Shown: in pieces, positions 12,260-23,600 of the stretch
Layout of the letters: every line of letters begins with the position of its first letter
Position numbering within the stretch: position 1 is the stretch's first letter
DNA from: Apus apus
Lineage: Eukaryota; Chordata; Aves; Apodiformes; Apodidae
Assembly: GCF_020740795.1 (NCBI RefSeq)
Contig: NC_067289.1
Coordinates: 20,046,608 to 20,110,607 of the forward strand
DNA: 64,000 nt
Direction: 5' to 3'
Made by a program: the position numbers and the translations under genes
Notes under the pieces: model-generated
What the model was told of the DNA's origin: nothing
What the model saw: the letters and a program-made list of their open reading frames with translations, nothing else
Database searches by the model: none

Positions 12260-13749
12260 ACAGAATCTCAGAATCCAAGGCTGGAAAAGACCTTTGAGAT
12301 CATCAAGTCCAGCCTATGACCTAACACCACCACATCAGCTAGATCATTTACCCTCAGCGCTTAACCATAGACCTAGAACAGTAGACCCTTAACCCTAGAC
12401 CATTTAATCTAGATGCTTATGCCTAGACCCCTAAACTTTGACCCTTAACACTAGAGTCCTAACCCTGGACAGAATCGTTCCAGAAGATCTAGTCCAACCA
12501 TAACCTAAATCCCCCTACCATAATGAAATCTACCCAGTCAGTGCTTAAACCATGCTGCTAAGCGTATTTCTCTTAAATACTTCCAGGGGTGGTGATTCCA
12601 CCACTTCCCTGGTCAGCCTGTTCCACTGTCTAATCACTCTTCTAGTAAAGAAATTCTTTCTAATATCCAATCTAAAACCTTCCCTGGTGCAACTTTAGGC
12701 CATTTCCTCTGGTCCTGTCATTATTCACCTGATGAAAGAGGTCAACTCCCGCCTCCCTACAACCTCCTTTCAGGTAGTTGTAGGTAGCAATAAGGTCTCC
12801 CCTCAGCCTCCTCTTCTCTAAACAATCCCAGTTCCCTCAGCCTCTCCTCATAGGGCTTATTCTCCAGACCTTTCACCAGCTTGGTAGCTCTTCTCTGGAC
12901 TTGCTCCAGCAGCTCTACATCCTTCCTGAAGTGAGGGGCCCAGAACTGGACACAGTACTCGAGGTGTGGCCTCACCAGTGCCGAGTACAGGGGCACGATT
13001 ACCTCTCTACACCTACTGGTCACGCTATTCCTAATGCAGCCCAGGATGCTGTTGGCCTTCCTGGCCCCCTGGGCACACTGCTGGCTCATGTTAAGTCGGT
13101 TGTCAATCAGCACCCCCAGGTCCTTCTCCAACATTGAGCTTTCCAACCACTCATCCCCAAGCCTGTAGCTTTGCCTGGGGTCGTTGTGACCAAAGGGCAA
13201 GACCCAGCACTTGGTCTTGTTAAACCTCATACAATTGGCTTCAGCCCATCAGTCCAGTCTGTCCAGGTCTCTCTGCAGAACCTTCCTACCCTCAAGCAAG
13301 TCAACACTTCCTCACAGCTTAGTGTCATCTGAAAACTTACTTAGGAAGCACTCAATCTCCTCATCTAGGTAATTAATAAAGATACTGAACAGGACAGGAC
13401 CCAAAACTGAGCCCTGGGGGACACCACTGGTGACTGGCCACCAGCTGGATCCAACCCCATTCACTACAACTCTCTGGGCTTGGCCAGCCAGCCAGTTTTT
13501 AACCCAGCAGAGAGTGTACCTATCTATGCCGTGTGCCAACAGTTTCTCCAGGAGAATGCTGTGGGAGACTGTGTTGAAGGCCTTCCCAAAGTCCAGATAG
13601 ACAATGTCCACAGCTCTTCCCTCATCCACCAGGTCACTTGATATAGAAGGAGATCAGGTTGGCCAAGCAGGACCTGCCTTTCCTGAACCCATGTTGGCTG
13701 GGCCGGATCCCATGTCTGTTCTGCACTTGCCATGGGAGTTCACTCAAGA
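12260..13749 (-). mobile_element. CR1 LINE, 5'-truncated, with reverse transcriptase and 3' UTR
   Basis: This is the largest mobile element in the window. The 3' end lies at about 12260 (reverse complement of the CR1 tail: cagaatc..., ctggaaaagacc, gagatcatcaagtccagcc). Upstream in CR1 sense are the 3' UTR and the ORF2 reverse transcriptase, running to about 13749, so roughly 1.5 kb of a much longer element remains. The 3' UTR carries a 14-bp tandem repeat at 12331-12470. The 5' truncation point abuts a U2 snRNA fragment. It looks younger than the relics at 34.6, 40.7 and 53.7 kb because it is still easily readable. It is non-autonomous: the endonuclease region is missing and the reverse transcriptase frame is broken. 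Confidence 0.96.
12331..12470. repeat. 14-bp minisatellite inside the CR1 3' UTR, about 10 units
   Basis: Reading the plus strand in steps of 14 from 12331 gives successive degenerate units. The clearest are 12359-12372 (gcttaaccatagac), 12373-12386 (ctagaacagtagac), 12387-12400 (ccttaaccctagac), 12401-12414, 12415-12428 (gcttatgcctagac), 12429-12442, 12443-12456 (ccttaacactagag) and 12457-12470 (tcctaaccctggac). The consensus is CCTTAACCCTAGAC, and no indels are needed across the run. It occupies the CR1 3' UTR between the tail and the conserved 'ccaggggtggtgattccacc' segment. Units contain telomere-like CCCTAA/CCCTTA pieces. Confidence 0.88.
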
Positions 13750-13861
13750 TTAGCTTCTTGGCCTTTTGGCTAAGATCAAGTGTAGTATCAAGTCTAGTAT
13801 CTTTAGAAGAAAAAGACTTTGAGATGTGGGTAATAATGCAGTGTGGTACAGCAGTGCACAA
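12757..13861 (-). pseudogene. Broken CR1 ORF2 reverse transcriptase
   Basis: The intact protein would copy CR1 RNA into DNA at the target site. Recognisable blocks in order: S-Q-H-G-F-R-K-G-R-S-C-L (about 13650-13690), the [12 protein letters not shown] catalytic block, [12 protein letters not shown], the catalytic F-S-D-D-T-K-L (usually F-A-D-D in this family), then E-K-D-L-G-V-L-I-D and the C-terminal H-L-E-Y-C-V-Q-F-W. Damage: a frameshift near 13630, a TGA just after the F-S-D-D block (about 13309-13311), a second in-frame TGA near 13250, and a frame change near 12830. Residues upstream of about 13750 are not CR1 but shadows of the fused U2 sequence. The endonuclease is absent. It is a dead copy. 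Confidence 0.93.
13750..13789 (+). pseudogene. RNU2 (pseudogene fragment): U2 snRNA 5' fragment (first 40 nt), pseudogene
   Basis: Starting at 13753 the sequence reads gcttcttggccttttggc and continues taagatcaagtgtagtatc. This matches vertebrate U2 snRNA nucleotides of about 4-40 with very few changes. It includes the GUAGUA branch-point recognition element (13782-13787). After 13789 identity to U2 stops: the Sm site and later stem-loops are missing and no snRNA promoter is evident, so it cannot make U2. U2 position 1 falls at the 5' truncation point of the minus-strand CR1, so the two are joined head to head. Confidence 0.9.
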
Positions 13862-16227
13862 GCAGGGATTTGGTGGTGGTGGTGGTTTTTTTGCTTGCCC
13901 TCATTAGTTATTTCAGTGGTAAGTGATGTAACAGTTTAAAGAACTAACTTATTATATGGAATTACTCTGTCTGCTGTGATACTTAAAATCATCTTGCAAC
14001 ACTCTGGAACTCAATGCATAAAATATTAGCTTGGTAAGTAACTCTCTTGCTGGATAGAGCGTTTTTCTTTCAGATGTTAACCTACGGGTATGAGAAATCC
14101 ATCTTCGTATATAGTGTCTGATCCAGTGCCAGTGCCTAAGGATGTCCTTGGAAGGATTCCCATCTTTAAACACTGGATCAGAGTCCACAGTGCAGTAGCT
14201 GAAGTGCTGAGGTTTGGTTTGGAAACAATAAAATACAGCATTACTGTTTTAAAGTAGGAGAAAGGCAACATAGGTTGATAGTGAAATACTGACAAGCAAA
14301 AGCAAGAGCTGTGTGAAGGCAAAAAAAGAGACTTTATCAAGAAGAAACTTGGGAATCCTGAAGATTAAAATAATAGTGTTTTCTCCACTTTGTTCACATC
14401 TGTTACAACATACATGCAATGGAAAACCAGAGCATTTTTCTCCACTCAGATAAATATTGTACCTATTTTAAATATGTGAAGGAATAGACTCAGAAATACA
14501 TCACACAGTGAAATAGAGAGTGATTATTGTAGAATAAGCCAAGATACAAGTGTTGAGATGTCCTGCACTAGTTCCCCAGGCTGACATAATTAGATGGCTG
14601 CAAGATCAGATATTTTTTTGCCCAGAATTACTTAATATAGTGGGAACTATCAAGTTTGCACTTGATCTCGCAGTTACACTCCGTAGGGAAGGAGACAGTC
14701 CCTGCAGGGAACTGTAGTAGGTTTTTAAAGGTTTTGCCTTCTTATTTACAAGCCTGAAGACAACAGACTCATCTCTAACTTTCATCAATAGAACAGTAAG
14801 CAGACTTGGAGCTGAGGTTTAGGTGGTAAGGCCAGGATCATATGTGCTATTTTGGTAACCCATTAGGTAAAAAGGTTTTTGCTTGTATATTTGCACAGTG
14901 TTTTGTGCAATTAGCTTTTGATCCATGTATCTCTGTAATGGCATTGCAGCTGAACAACAGCATGTTCTTAAAGCTGAGATCAGAATTTATGAGGCCCTGG
15001 TGCCCAGTCATGTGCTTTGAAGACTAAAGCAGGCATAAGCAAATTAACAAACCCAGTAACCTCTCTGGAGATGCAGGAATCGTGATATTTTCCATTGTGT
15101 TGTAGCAGTGCTAGAAGCCAGCAAAGAGACTGGTTTCCCTCCCAGAGCTATACTGAATTAGGTGGCATTGCACAGACTTGGACATAAATTAAACAGAGCC
15201 GTGTTTACTTGTGCTGCATAAGAATCACAAGGGGAAGCAAAATCAATGTTTTCCAAATGGAATAGAAAGAAGCCGTGAGGAAAAGAAATGGTATTTTCAA
15301 GCTTCTTTGAAAGGTAACACAAACAATGCGCAGAGTAAAAAAATTATTTGAAGAAAAAGCACTTGCCAATGTCTTCTTTGCTCTATACTTACTTCACTTT
15401 AGAGAGTTATGGCATGGTAGGTCCTTGGTGTTATTTAAAAGTAGGGGGGTACGTGTCTGAATAAACAAGCTTTGAAATGGATGCTTTGAATTGCAAGGTG
15501 CACAATGCATCTGTACATCTTGACAGCAACAGAAGACACTCAGGTTTTAGAGGGGCACTGAGATGACACTGAGAGTGCATGATGCAGTGGTGTAATGAAA
15601 AGGAGATCAATGTTAAAATGAATGTAACACCACTGAGGAGTACGCAGAGATCAATACTCTTTTAAGCCATAGAGTATAATCCTGCTATATAGGTCTTGTT
15701 AGATAGTACAGTCAATTCTATGAAGACACATTTTTCTGTGTTTCTCAAATGTACCTCTGTCTTATCTGTCCCACACACTGTTTTAAAATGTCCCTTTTTT
15801 AGAATGTAAAGCCTTGAATCTTTGTCTTGCCACTGATGAATGCTAAGAAAAATATGCAGAGCTTGAAAGCAAACTCACAATCCTCAAAAATGTGGCATAG
15901 AAAGATATGATGGGCAGTCAGCAATGATCTGTGTTTTGCTGTCTTTGAAATATTGTTTTATCCCTGTCTCCCCTTACTGCCTCCTCCTATTTTTTAAGGA
16001 ATATATTTGAAGCACAATTACTGAAAATGCAGTCTCAAGGGAAAGGGGGCAGTCTTGCAACCCTTACTTCTATCGTGCAAAAAAGTCGCTTACAGTTATT
16101 TTCCACCTCCTGATTTTTAGAGCTTAAAAGAATTTTTAAAAAATCAGACAGTTTCTGTCCTTTTCTGATGTGTGGATAGCCTTGGAAAGAGAACATGGTT
16201 GCTGGTGTAGGCTGAGGCACTTACCCT

Positions 16228-16230
<3 letters not shown>
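13790..16230. other. Unique DNA, no gene seen
   Basis: The first bases repeat the end of the U2 fragment with a 13-nt period (atcaagtctagt after atcaagtgtagt). A short GGT run lies at 13870-13886. Beyond that I find only short unrelated open frames and no RNA gene or transposon. Confidence 0.5.

Positions 16231-16277
<47 letters not shown>
16231..16277. repeat. (AT)23 dinucleotide microsatellite
   Basis: An uninterrupted run of 47 alternating A/T bases followed by a short A run. It creates artificial Tyr-Ile repeat open frames on both strands (16144-16388), which should be ignored. It is long and perfect enough to be polymorphic. Confidence 0.98.
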
Positions 16278-16283
<6 letters not shown>

Positions 16284-19200
16284 TATGTGTATTCCCTAAA
16301 AATCTTATGCTATCTGAATTCCTTCTCATGCCATTGCAAACTTAATACTTCTGAGAAACCCCATGCTTTCAGTTTTATAGTTGGATGATTTGTAGGAACT
16401 GTTGACAGTCAAGCTGTGTTTAATGACTCCAGCATGCCAAGTCAAACTAGTTCCCATAAGGAAATGGTCACTGTAAATGTAAGAGAGTAGTCAAAGTTGA
16501 TTTCCTCCTTGACAGGAGATTTAGCACTGGAAGAAGTGAAAATTATAGCAACTTGAATCCACTTTAAGTCAATCCCCTTGTACTGGTTCCAACATGTGCA
16601 GAGAAGTAGCAGACAAGCATTATTGCCCAGTGCAGGTGCTGTCAGCCAGGTGTGGATCATCCAGGGCATGAACCTGCACCAGCAGCAATTAACAGCAACA
16701 TTTCTTGTTTTTGTCCTCCATGCGTTTGATGCTCAGTGTCATAGAACCTTCATAGTTTGTGTCTTAGGCTTGCCAACCCATGATAGCAGTGCCCAGGATG
16801 TATATTGCTGGCTGGTTTGATATTGTAAAACAATTTTTACTTAGAAAGGAGCTGACTGAGGGGTGAATGGGTCTATGGTTGTTGCAAACAGAGTGGCATC
16901 TAGCACTGTGCCTTGGAAGTCCACATACGACTTCAAGCCCATGCTTGTGACTATTGCTTTTGTAATTTATCTTACGTTTTACTGCCTGAAATGATTTAGT
17001 AATTTGTGCCAGTTATTATCTGCTCATTGACATATGTAGTATTGCTGTACTTGCTACAGGTCAGAGGGATGTTCCAGGTCTAGGAAGTGTTTTAGAACAA
17101 CCTTGGCTGTCGCAACACTCACATGGTGGGAGGGAACATGGGGAGCAACAGTAGCGAGTTCTTTAGGGTGTCTCATGGAGACCTGGTACCGTATCACAGG
17201 CAGGGCAGTGGGAATGGCATTCCTTTCCTGGTTTTGTTCTATCTTGTTTTAAGGCCAGGTTTTCTTGTGAGGCACACACTCTTCTCAACCCCTTAGAATG
17301 AGCAGGCCCTTCATTTCGTTTCAGCTGCAGACCTGACTGCCACTCTATAGAAAAGGGAATATATCTCAGCTTCTAATTTTCATTCATCTTCTCCTTTTCC
17401 CTAATAACTGCATTCATGTTTTTCCTGGTAATTTCCAAAGAAAGCTACTAGTTGTACTCCTCTATTTTTAGCGCTCGAGTGTTTTTACCCATTTCTTCAC
17501 TGAGATGACTTTGTTTTGAATTTCATTGCAATAGGAAGTATGCATATCTTTAGAGTGGAGAACAGCTAAAGGAAATAAAAATAAATTAATAAATACATAA
17601 TTACAGTGTTTCTTTAGGGAAAAGTTTCTAGGCGTAATCTAATAACAATGACTGGAGGTACCATTAGTGGTGTGTTGATTCCAGGTCCCCTGGGAGAATC
17701 TAGTAATTAAGCTTGTGTTTTCCAGTCCCTTTTGGCCTTAATAGGTATTATGATCATTAAGCATAACCTGCCATAAACTGTGGTTTCTAAATGCCAATCT
17801 GCGTCCAAGACCAAGACTGTATCCCCTTGTGAGGGAACTAGGTTGATGGCAATATAAAGTACCTCAAGATGCTGTTTGCAAAGCTCTCCTTCCATCCAGG
17901 TATCTACAGCTGGCAACTTTTTGCAGCTCTTTCTGAGCTTCAGTTAATCTTTACTCTTTCTGACACTGTAGCAGCTCTAAAATCCCACTGAACTTGCCTG
18001 CATTTATCATCCCCTTTTTCAGTGTTTGAGACTGACCCCATCCACTGAAGTCTTGGCTTTGTGGCTGCTGAGCTGAAAGAACCAAACCAAATTTTCACCA
18101 TCCTGGCAGTCACTTTTGAGGATGTAGATGCTCTTCGTGATGCAGCTCTGGCTTCAGTCCTAGCAGAAAAATATTTGACTCTGGTTTATTCCAGAATTTT
18201 ACAAACATTTCTTCTGCTTCCATGGGGAAAAGCAAAAACTTGCTAAAGGGGTTGTTCCCTGTCACGTTAATTGGCAATGCTGGCAGTGGATGTGTGGCTG
18301 CAAGGAAAGGAACTCACTTTCTCTGTTGTGGAGAGAAACATTGCAAAAGTGATATGCCAAGAAAGCAAGGCACAACTTTTGACTGACCTGTCACTCCTTG
18401 CTGAATTTGTTTGAAATTTATTGCCAGTTAGACAGCATTTCTCACTGTTTACTGATTTGATTGAAAGGGTGATTTAAAACATCACACTGAATGCTGTGTG
18501 TTGGTCCAAAGGGTAATGAGTTGTAGACACATCTCATGCTCCTTTTCCATGTGAGTGTGGGATTGAAAGGCAAGGTGTTTGCAGGCATTGGTGTGACACA
18601 GGAAAATTTCTACTGGGGAGGGGCTTGCTCATGCTGGCTTCAGGAGGAGCCCCATGAGGAAGTGAGGACACATTTATGAGGAGGCTTCAGGTAGCTGCAC
18701 AAAAACAGAGAGAGGGGGTGGAATGGGAAGGACAATAGAAATGGCTGGAAAATAAAATGATTAAAAATATCAGAAAGGGAAATGACAGCCTATTGTTGTC
18801 ACTGCTGTTATCCCTATTGTCACTTCATAGTGGGGCTTAATGCTGTTTGGCATTGTCTTGGCTGACTACCACAGCACAGTCCCATCACAGCACAGTGGAA
18901 ACTAATGCCTTCTGTCTGAGCGTGTATTTGTTTTGGTTATGGTGAGTTTTTTCTTAAGCAGCCCTGGTATTTGTTTCAATCACAACAATACCCATCGTCT
19001 CACCTTAATTTACAGAGTCATAACTATCACTATTTCTTTTCAGCATAAAGACTGCATTGGAACAAATGCCACTATTTATCAACTGTAATGCAGTTCTTTA
19101 TAAAGGTCTTACATGAGCTAAGAATAAAAATGCAATGATAGTCTCACAATAAATACCCTAAATCCTTTATTGCCTATTTATGGTGTAATCTCTCTACAGT

Positions 19201-19976
19201 TGTACAATATATGACTGTTTAGAAAAAGCTCCAGAATACAGTTATATGGTTTATTTACCAGGAGATGGCAATGGTGATCTACTACAGTATGAACTTATAC
19301 ACAAAGCCCATATAATTCTTCCACAACACCACAGACTGCAGTATGAATGAAACCAAAGTATTCCAATACTGGCTTGCCTTTCTTATTTCTAACTTGCTAC
19401 TATTCATTGTAAAGAAAGTTGTGGGGTGTTTTTTTTTTCCCTATAATTTTTGATTGAAATTGCTGTCGCTACATTTTTTATAGATGTCTAAATACAATTG
19501 TACTGGTGTTCTGGAAAACAGAATATTATTTAAAAACAGAACAGCCAATACCATTGAATAAGATACGTCATGTGCCACAATAATCAAATGATTGATGAAA
19601 GTAAAAGCTTTACAAATGCATTTAGTTTTACAGTATTGAAATTGAACTGGAGTAGTTAATGAAAATAAATTAGAGGTTATGTTACCAAAAACCATGCTAT
19701 AATTTTCTATTAGGATGCTTTAAATAGAGTCTTAAAGTATGTAGATGCCAGCCATTTTACAGAACCTGCAATTAACGGTGGTCTGCCATGTCTGAATTGG
19801 CACTTAACCCATAGGAAGGCACACACCACTCCTACATGAATCAGTGTGGCCCTGGTGTTCACTTGTAGATCATTGCCATAAGCACTGGAAGTAAAACTCT
19901 GGCTCCATGTGGGATTGTTTAATTCTCCTTTATAGCCTTCTCCACCTGACTGCCCATTTGTTACTTTTGTCCCCAG
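16278..19976. other. Unique DNA, no gene seen
   Basis: Short overlapping open frames only. No CR1, RNA gene, tandem array or convincing exon was recognised in this part. Confidence 0.5.
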
Positions 19977-20643
19977 AAAGCTTGTACACGTTGACAAGTT
20001 GGTTTGTGCACGTTTACTTTGGCAATTTTCAAACAGAAGAAATAACTGGTAAGTCTCACTTGCATTTCACCAGTGGGACAATGTGTATGGTCACTCTCCT
20101 GTCCCCAGCTGTAGCCCTGTCTGTAAGGAGTGAGCCAGGGACACTGCTGGCTGGCTAACCTTGCTCTGAAGGAGACCTGTGTCCACATAAAGCTGTTACC
20201 ATCTTTTACCAAGGAATGACTCCCATGGTGGGCTTTTCCTTTGTTATTTCAAGATACACAATCCATGTCTTACAACTGTCAGTATGTGGCTCTCAGTCTG
20301 GAGGGTTATCCACCCTCAAGTTAAATAAATGCTTTAACTGAATCTGCTCTTTGCAACATTAAATGCCAGCATTGTTGCCTTTCCAATTTTATTATTTTAG
20401 TCTTCTCTAGAAGAACAGCCCAAACATTGAAGTGTGAAGCTGTGAGAGGAGCAAGGAATAGGGAAGAAGCAGTAGGTAAGTAACAACAGATGATAGGAGG
20501 GAAAAAAACCACATTGTTTTACCCATGTGAAGGTCTCATGTTTCTACTGTTTCAATTGCATTTCATTTTCTAAAGCTCTTCTTGACTACAGTGTCTACCT
20601 TCCTATTGCTACAATACCATTCCTTTCCTTCAGAATGACAGAG
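19977..20643 (+). other. Three in-phase exon-like segments
   Basis: Three plus-strand segments each have an acceptor and a strong donor: 19977-20048 (72 nt; acceptor ttgttacttttgtccccag, donor GTAAGTCT), 20401-20475 (75 nt; acceptor ttttattattttag, donor GTAAGTAA) and 20576-20643 (68 nt; acceptor ttcattttctaaag, donor GTAAGACA). The intervening sequences are 352 and 100 nt. One reading frame stays open across all three when joined, with phase 1 at both junctions. It starts S-L-Y-T-L-T-S-W-F-V and ends F-L-S-F-R-M-T-E. No domain is recognised and codon use is not clearly gene-like. It could be a lineage-specific transcript, a lncRNA, or coincidence. Confidence 0.25.
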
Positions 20644-23600
20644 GTAAGACAGACCTTTGCCAGTCTTTGTTTCCAACAGGGAAATCAATCCATGGAGCAA
20701 AATGACCTGATTGGGTGAAAGCAGCAGAAGAAATAGGGAGTAGGATTTAGAGTCTTTTGGCTGCTTGTGCCTTGCTCTGTCAACCAAACCAACTGTCTTT
20801 CTCTTTCAGATTATTTTTTCTACTTCTTTACACTCCTCTAGAAAGCAGTACAAAGTTAATACATTCAGCACCGTTGTCTTCCCTGGGCACCAGGGCAGCC
20901 ACATGTTTCACCTTATGGCAAGGTTCTCCAGCAGCTCTGACATGTAACAGGGCTGTGAATCACGCCAGTGGCCTTCATGTCTCTTCAAAGGACCATTTTT
21001 CAGAAAGGGCAAAATGATGTTCAGGCTAGCACTCGCTCACACAAAATGCCTTGTCTTCTCTGCTGGATTTCTTGCTGTGAATACCACGTTCATGTCAGCC
21101 TTATGGAGGGAGGAAAGATGAGTTTCTCTTTCCCTATCACTTATTTGGCACCTGCTCCCATTTCTCTTGTCTTAGATGAGGTTCACGCTCCAGTACTTAG
21201 TAGAGATATGAATGTTAGCTTGAAATTAAGTAACTCAACCATCTCTTTACTTCACTAAAATCTGTCCTGTAAACATACCAGACTGCAGACTCTTGAGAGT
21301 GGGACTATTTACAGCCTTGGTTTTATATTGTTTAGTACAACAGGGCCAAAGCCAAGAGGCTCTGGATGCCACTGTCGTGCCGATAATTTTCCTGGTGACC
21401 CAGAGGGAGAAGCAAGGCCAGACTCAGAGGTTAGCAGTTCAGAATGGGTTAAGAAAAGTTTAAATTTCTGAATTATAAAGTTGTAAAAAAGATTCAAAAG
21501 GAAGTAAGGGAATCCTCAGCCCACTCTTTGATAGTACAATACTATAAAAAGGAGATTTTTGTAGGAGTATAATAAAAGATTGTATAGGAGTATAATAAAA
21601 CCCAGACACAAGTCTGAAAAATTCATTAGTTTCTGCCATGACTAAAATAAGCACTGTCTATGAAAACTACTTTGCAATGGTAATGAAAAGCAAGTGGAAA
21701 AGCAAGTGTTAGCACCAGTGCTGCGACGTGAAATAATTTCTGTGTACTCAGATCTGTCATTGTGAACAATGTTGTTGATTATAAACCACATCAAATTCCC
21801 AGTCCCCCAAAACATGTATTTTATTTTGCAATTTTTTCTAGTAATTATGAAATCAAGAGAATACTATAAAGTTTTACCACAATTAAGCTAAATATGCACT
21901 TAAATGACATAATATACTCAGTAATTGTAATATCTCTGTAACAGTAACTTCCTTCCTAGGAACAATCAGCAATGTTTCTCAAGCATTTTTCAGGGGTAGA
22001 ATCTAATTATAATGACCATTCTCAGCTCTCTCATAATTTTGTAATTTAAAAGGTACTTGGATGCAACTTAGAATCAAGATTTGACCTGCAGAGCTTAGTC
22101 CTTAACTTGATAAGAGGAGTCACCTAGATTTGAATGGATTTTACGGTCCCTTCAGTGTGTGCAGGTTTGATGGAAGAGATGATGGCACAGGGAGTGTGAG
22201 CAGTTCTCTGAAAACAGAACTGTTTCCAGTCACTGGTGAGATACTGTTCACTTGTAAAGCTGTTACCATGTCATTGTGCTGAAGACCTTTGTGTTCAAGG
22301 AAATCAAAATGCTTGTCTGAGGCCCTCAGTGAGAGAAGGGCCGCACAGTATTTTGCTTCAAGCAATTTTTACTTGCTCAGGGAAGAAGGTCAGGTCACAA
22401 TGTTGTGTCTTTTTTGTGGGGGACATGAGTGGCAAGAGTTTTATCCCAGTACCTTTCCCAGATTTTGTCAGCTGCATACATATCTCAAGAGACAGCTCAA
22501 TATTCTCCATCAAACTGGGAATGTCACTACTTTGGCATTAATGTAATTATAAAATCGGTGCACAAATAATTTATTATCCAAAACATCTTACATCAAATGT
22601 TTGCATCCCTTTCCTATCCAATATTAGGCTGGATAAACTTTACTTTACAATAAATTACTTATAAATGAGTACATGAATTGAAAAAATTAGATAGATTGGT
22701 TAAATCTTTCTGTACTGCTCAGAGTTGGCTGTCAATGGTCAGTGGGAGCTTCCCAACAATTTATTTAGGGCTTCTGAGAATCTCATCCTTAACTGGTTAT
22801 TTGTAGGTAGAGCTAATGCTTCTCATCTGTTTATAAAAATCCCATTTCACTTCTATTTGATCTTGCTTGCTTGTATGATACGATTTGCCTGAGAGGTAGT
22901 TTTCTGTCTAATTGAATAATAACTTCTTTATCATTTTGCTTAATAATTGACTTTTTTTCTCAATAAAAAGGAAAAATAAACCGTAACTAAGAGAGATCAC
23001 ATATTTCAGCTAGTGTTTAGTTAAATACAGTTAGAAACTATCATTAGTATTTCATAAAGAAGCTAATATGACCATAATTTAAATGTTGTTTCTTTATTGA
23101 GATAAAATTGACAAGTAAATTACTTTATATAAAAGAATGTGGAGTTTTTAAAGTTTCTAGTTTTGCAAATGTAATGAGCCAGATTTTTTTTTAATGTTAA
23201 GTAATAAGCAAGTAGGTATATTTTGAAGCGTGCAAGAACATGTTCAAATTCCAGAATACAAAATTGTCACCAGAGTTTTAAAAGCAGCTATTACAGGCAC
23301 AAAACCATTGGAAAATAAAACCTTGGGAAAAGTTTTGTTTAAAGATTTTTAAGCAGTAGTAAAAAAAACCAAAAACATCTAATCTTGCACCTTGTTTATG
23401 CAGCTTGAAAGCACAACACCCCCAGATCTGTATACCAATTTGTGGGTATAAGGAATATGTTTATCATTTGCCTTTTACTGCTAAACTCAAGTCAGTGTAT
23501 TTACATGGTGGGTGAAGTCAGCTGGGCTTGGTGAGCTGAATATAGACTTAATAAACCCTTTTGTTTTCTCTTCGCTTTAGAAGACCACAAGTTCTTTGTG

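Noticed and set aside
12359-12470. Interstitial telomeric repeat
   Set aside because: The unit is 14 bp with only partial CCCTAA pieces and sits inside a CR1 3' UTR, so it is a CR1-associated minisatellite and not a telomere fusion.
13650-13861. Minus-strand ORF upstream part as the CR1 protein N-terminal extension
   Set aside because: Beyond about 13750 the frame is the antisense of the U2 fragment and unique DNA, not CR1.
16144-16388. Open frames with Tyr-Ile repeats on both strands
   Set aside because: They are translations of the (AT)n microsatellite.
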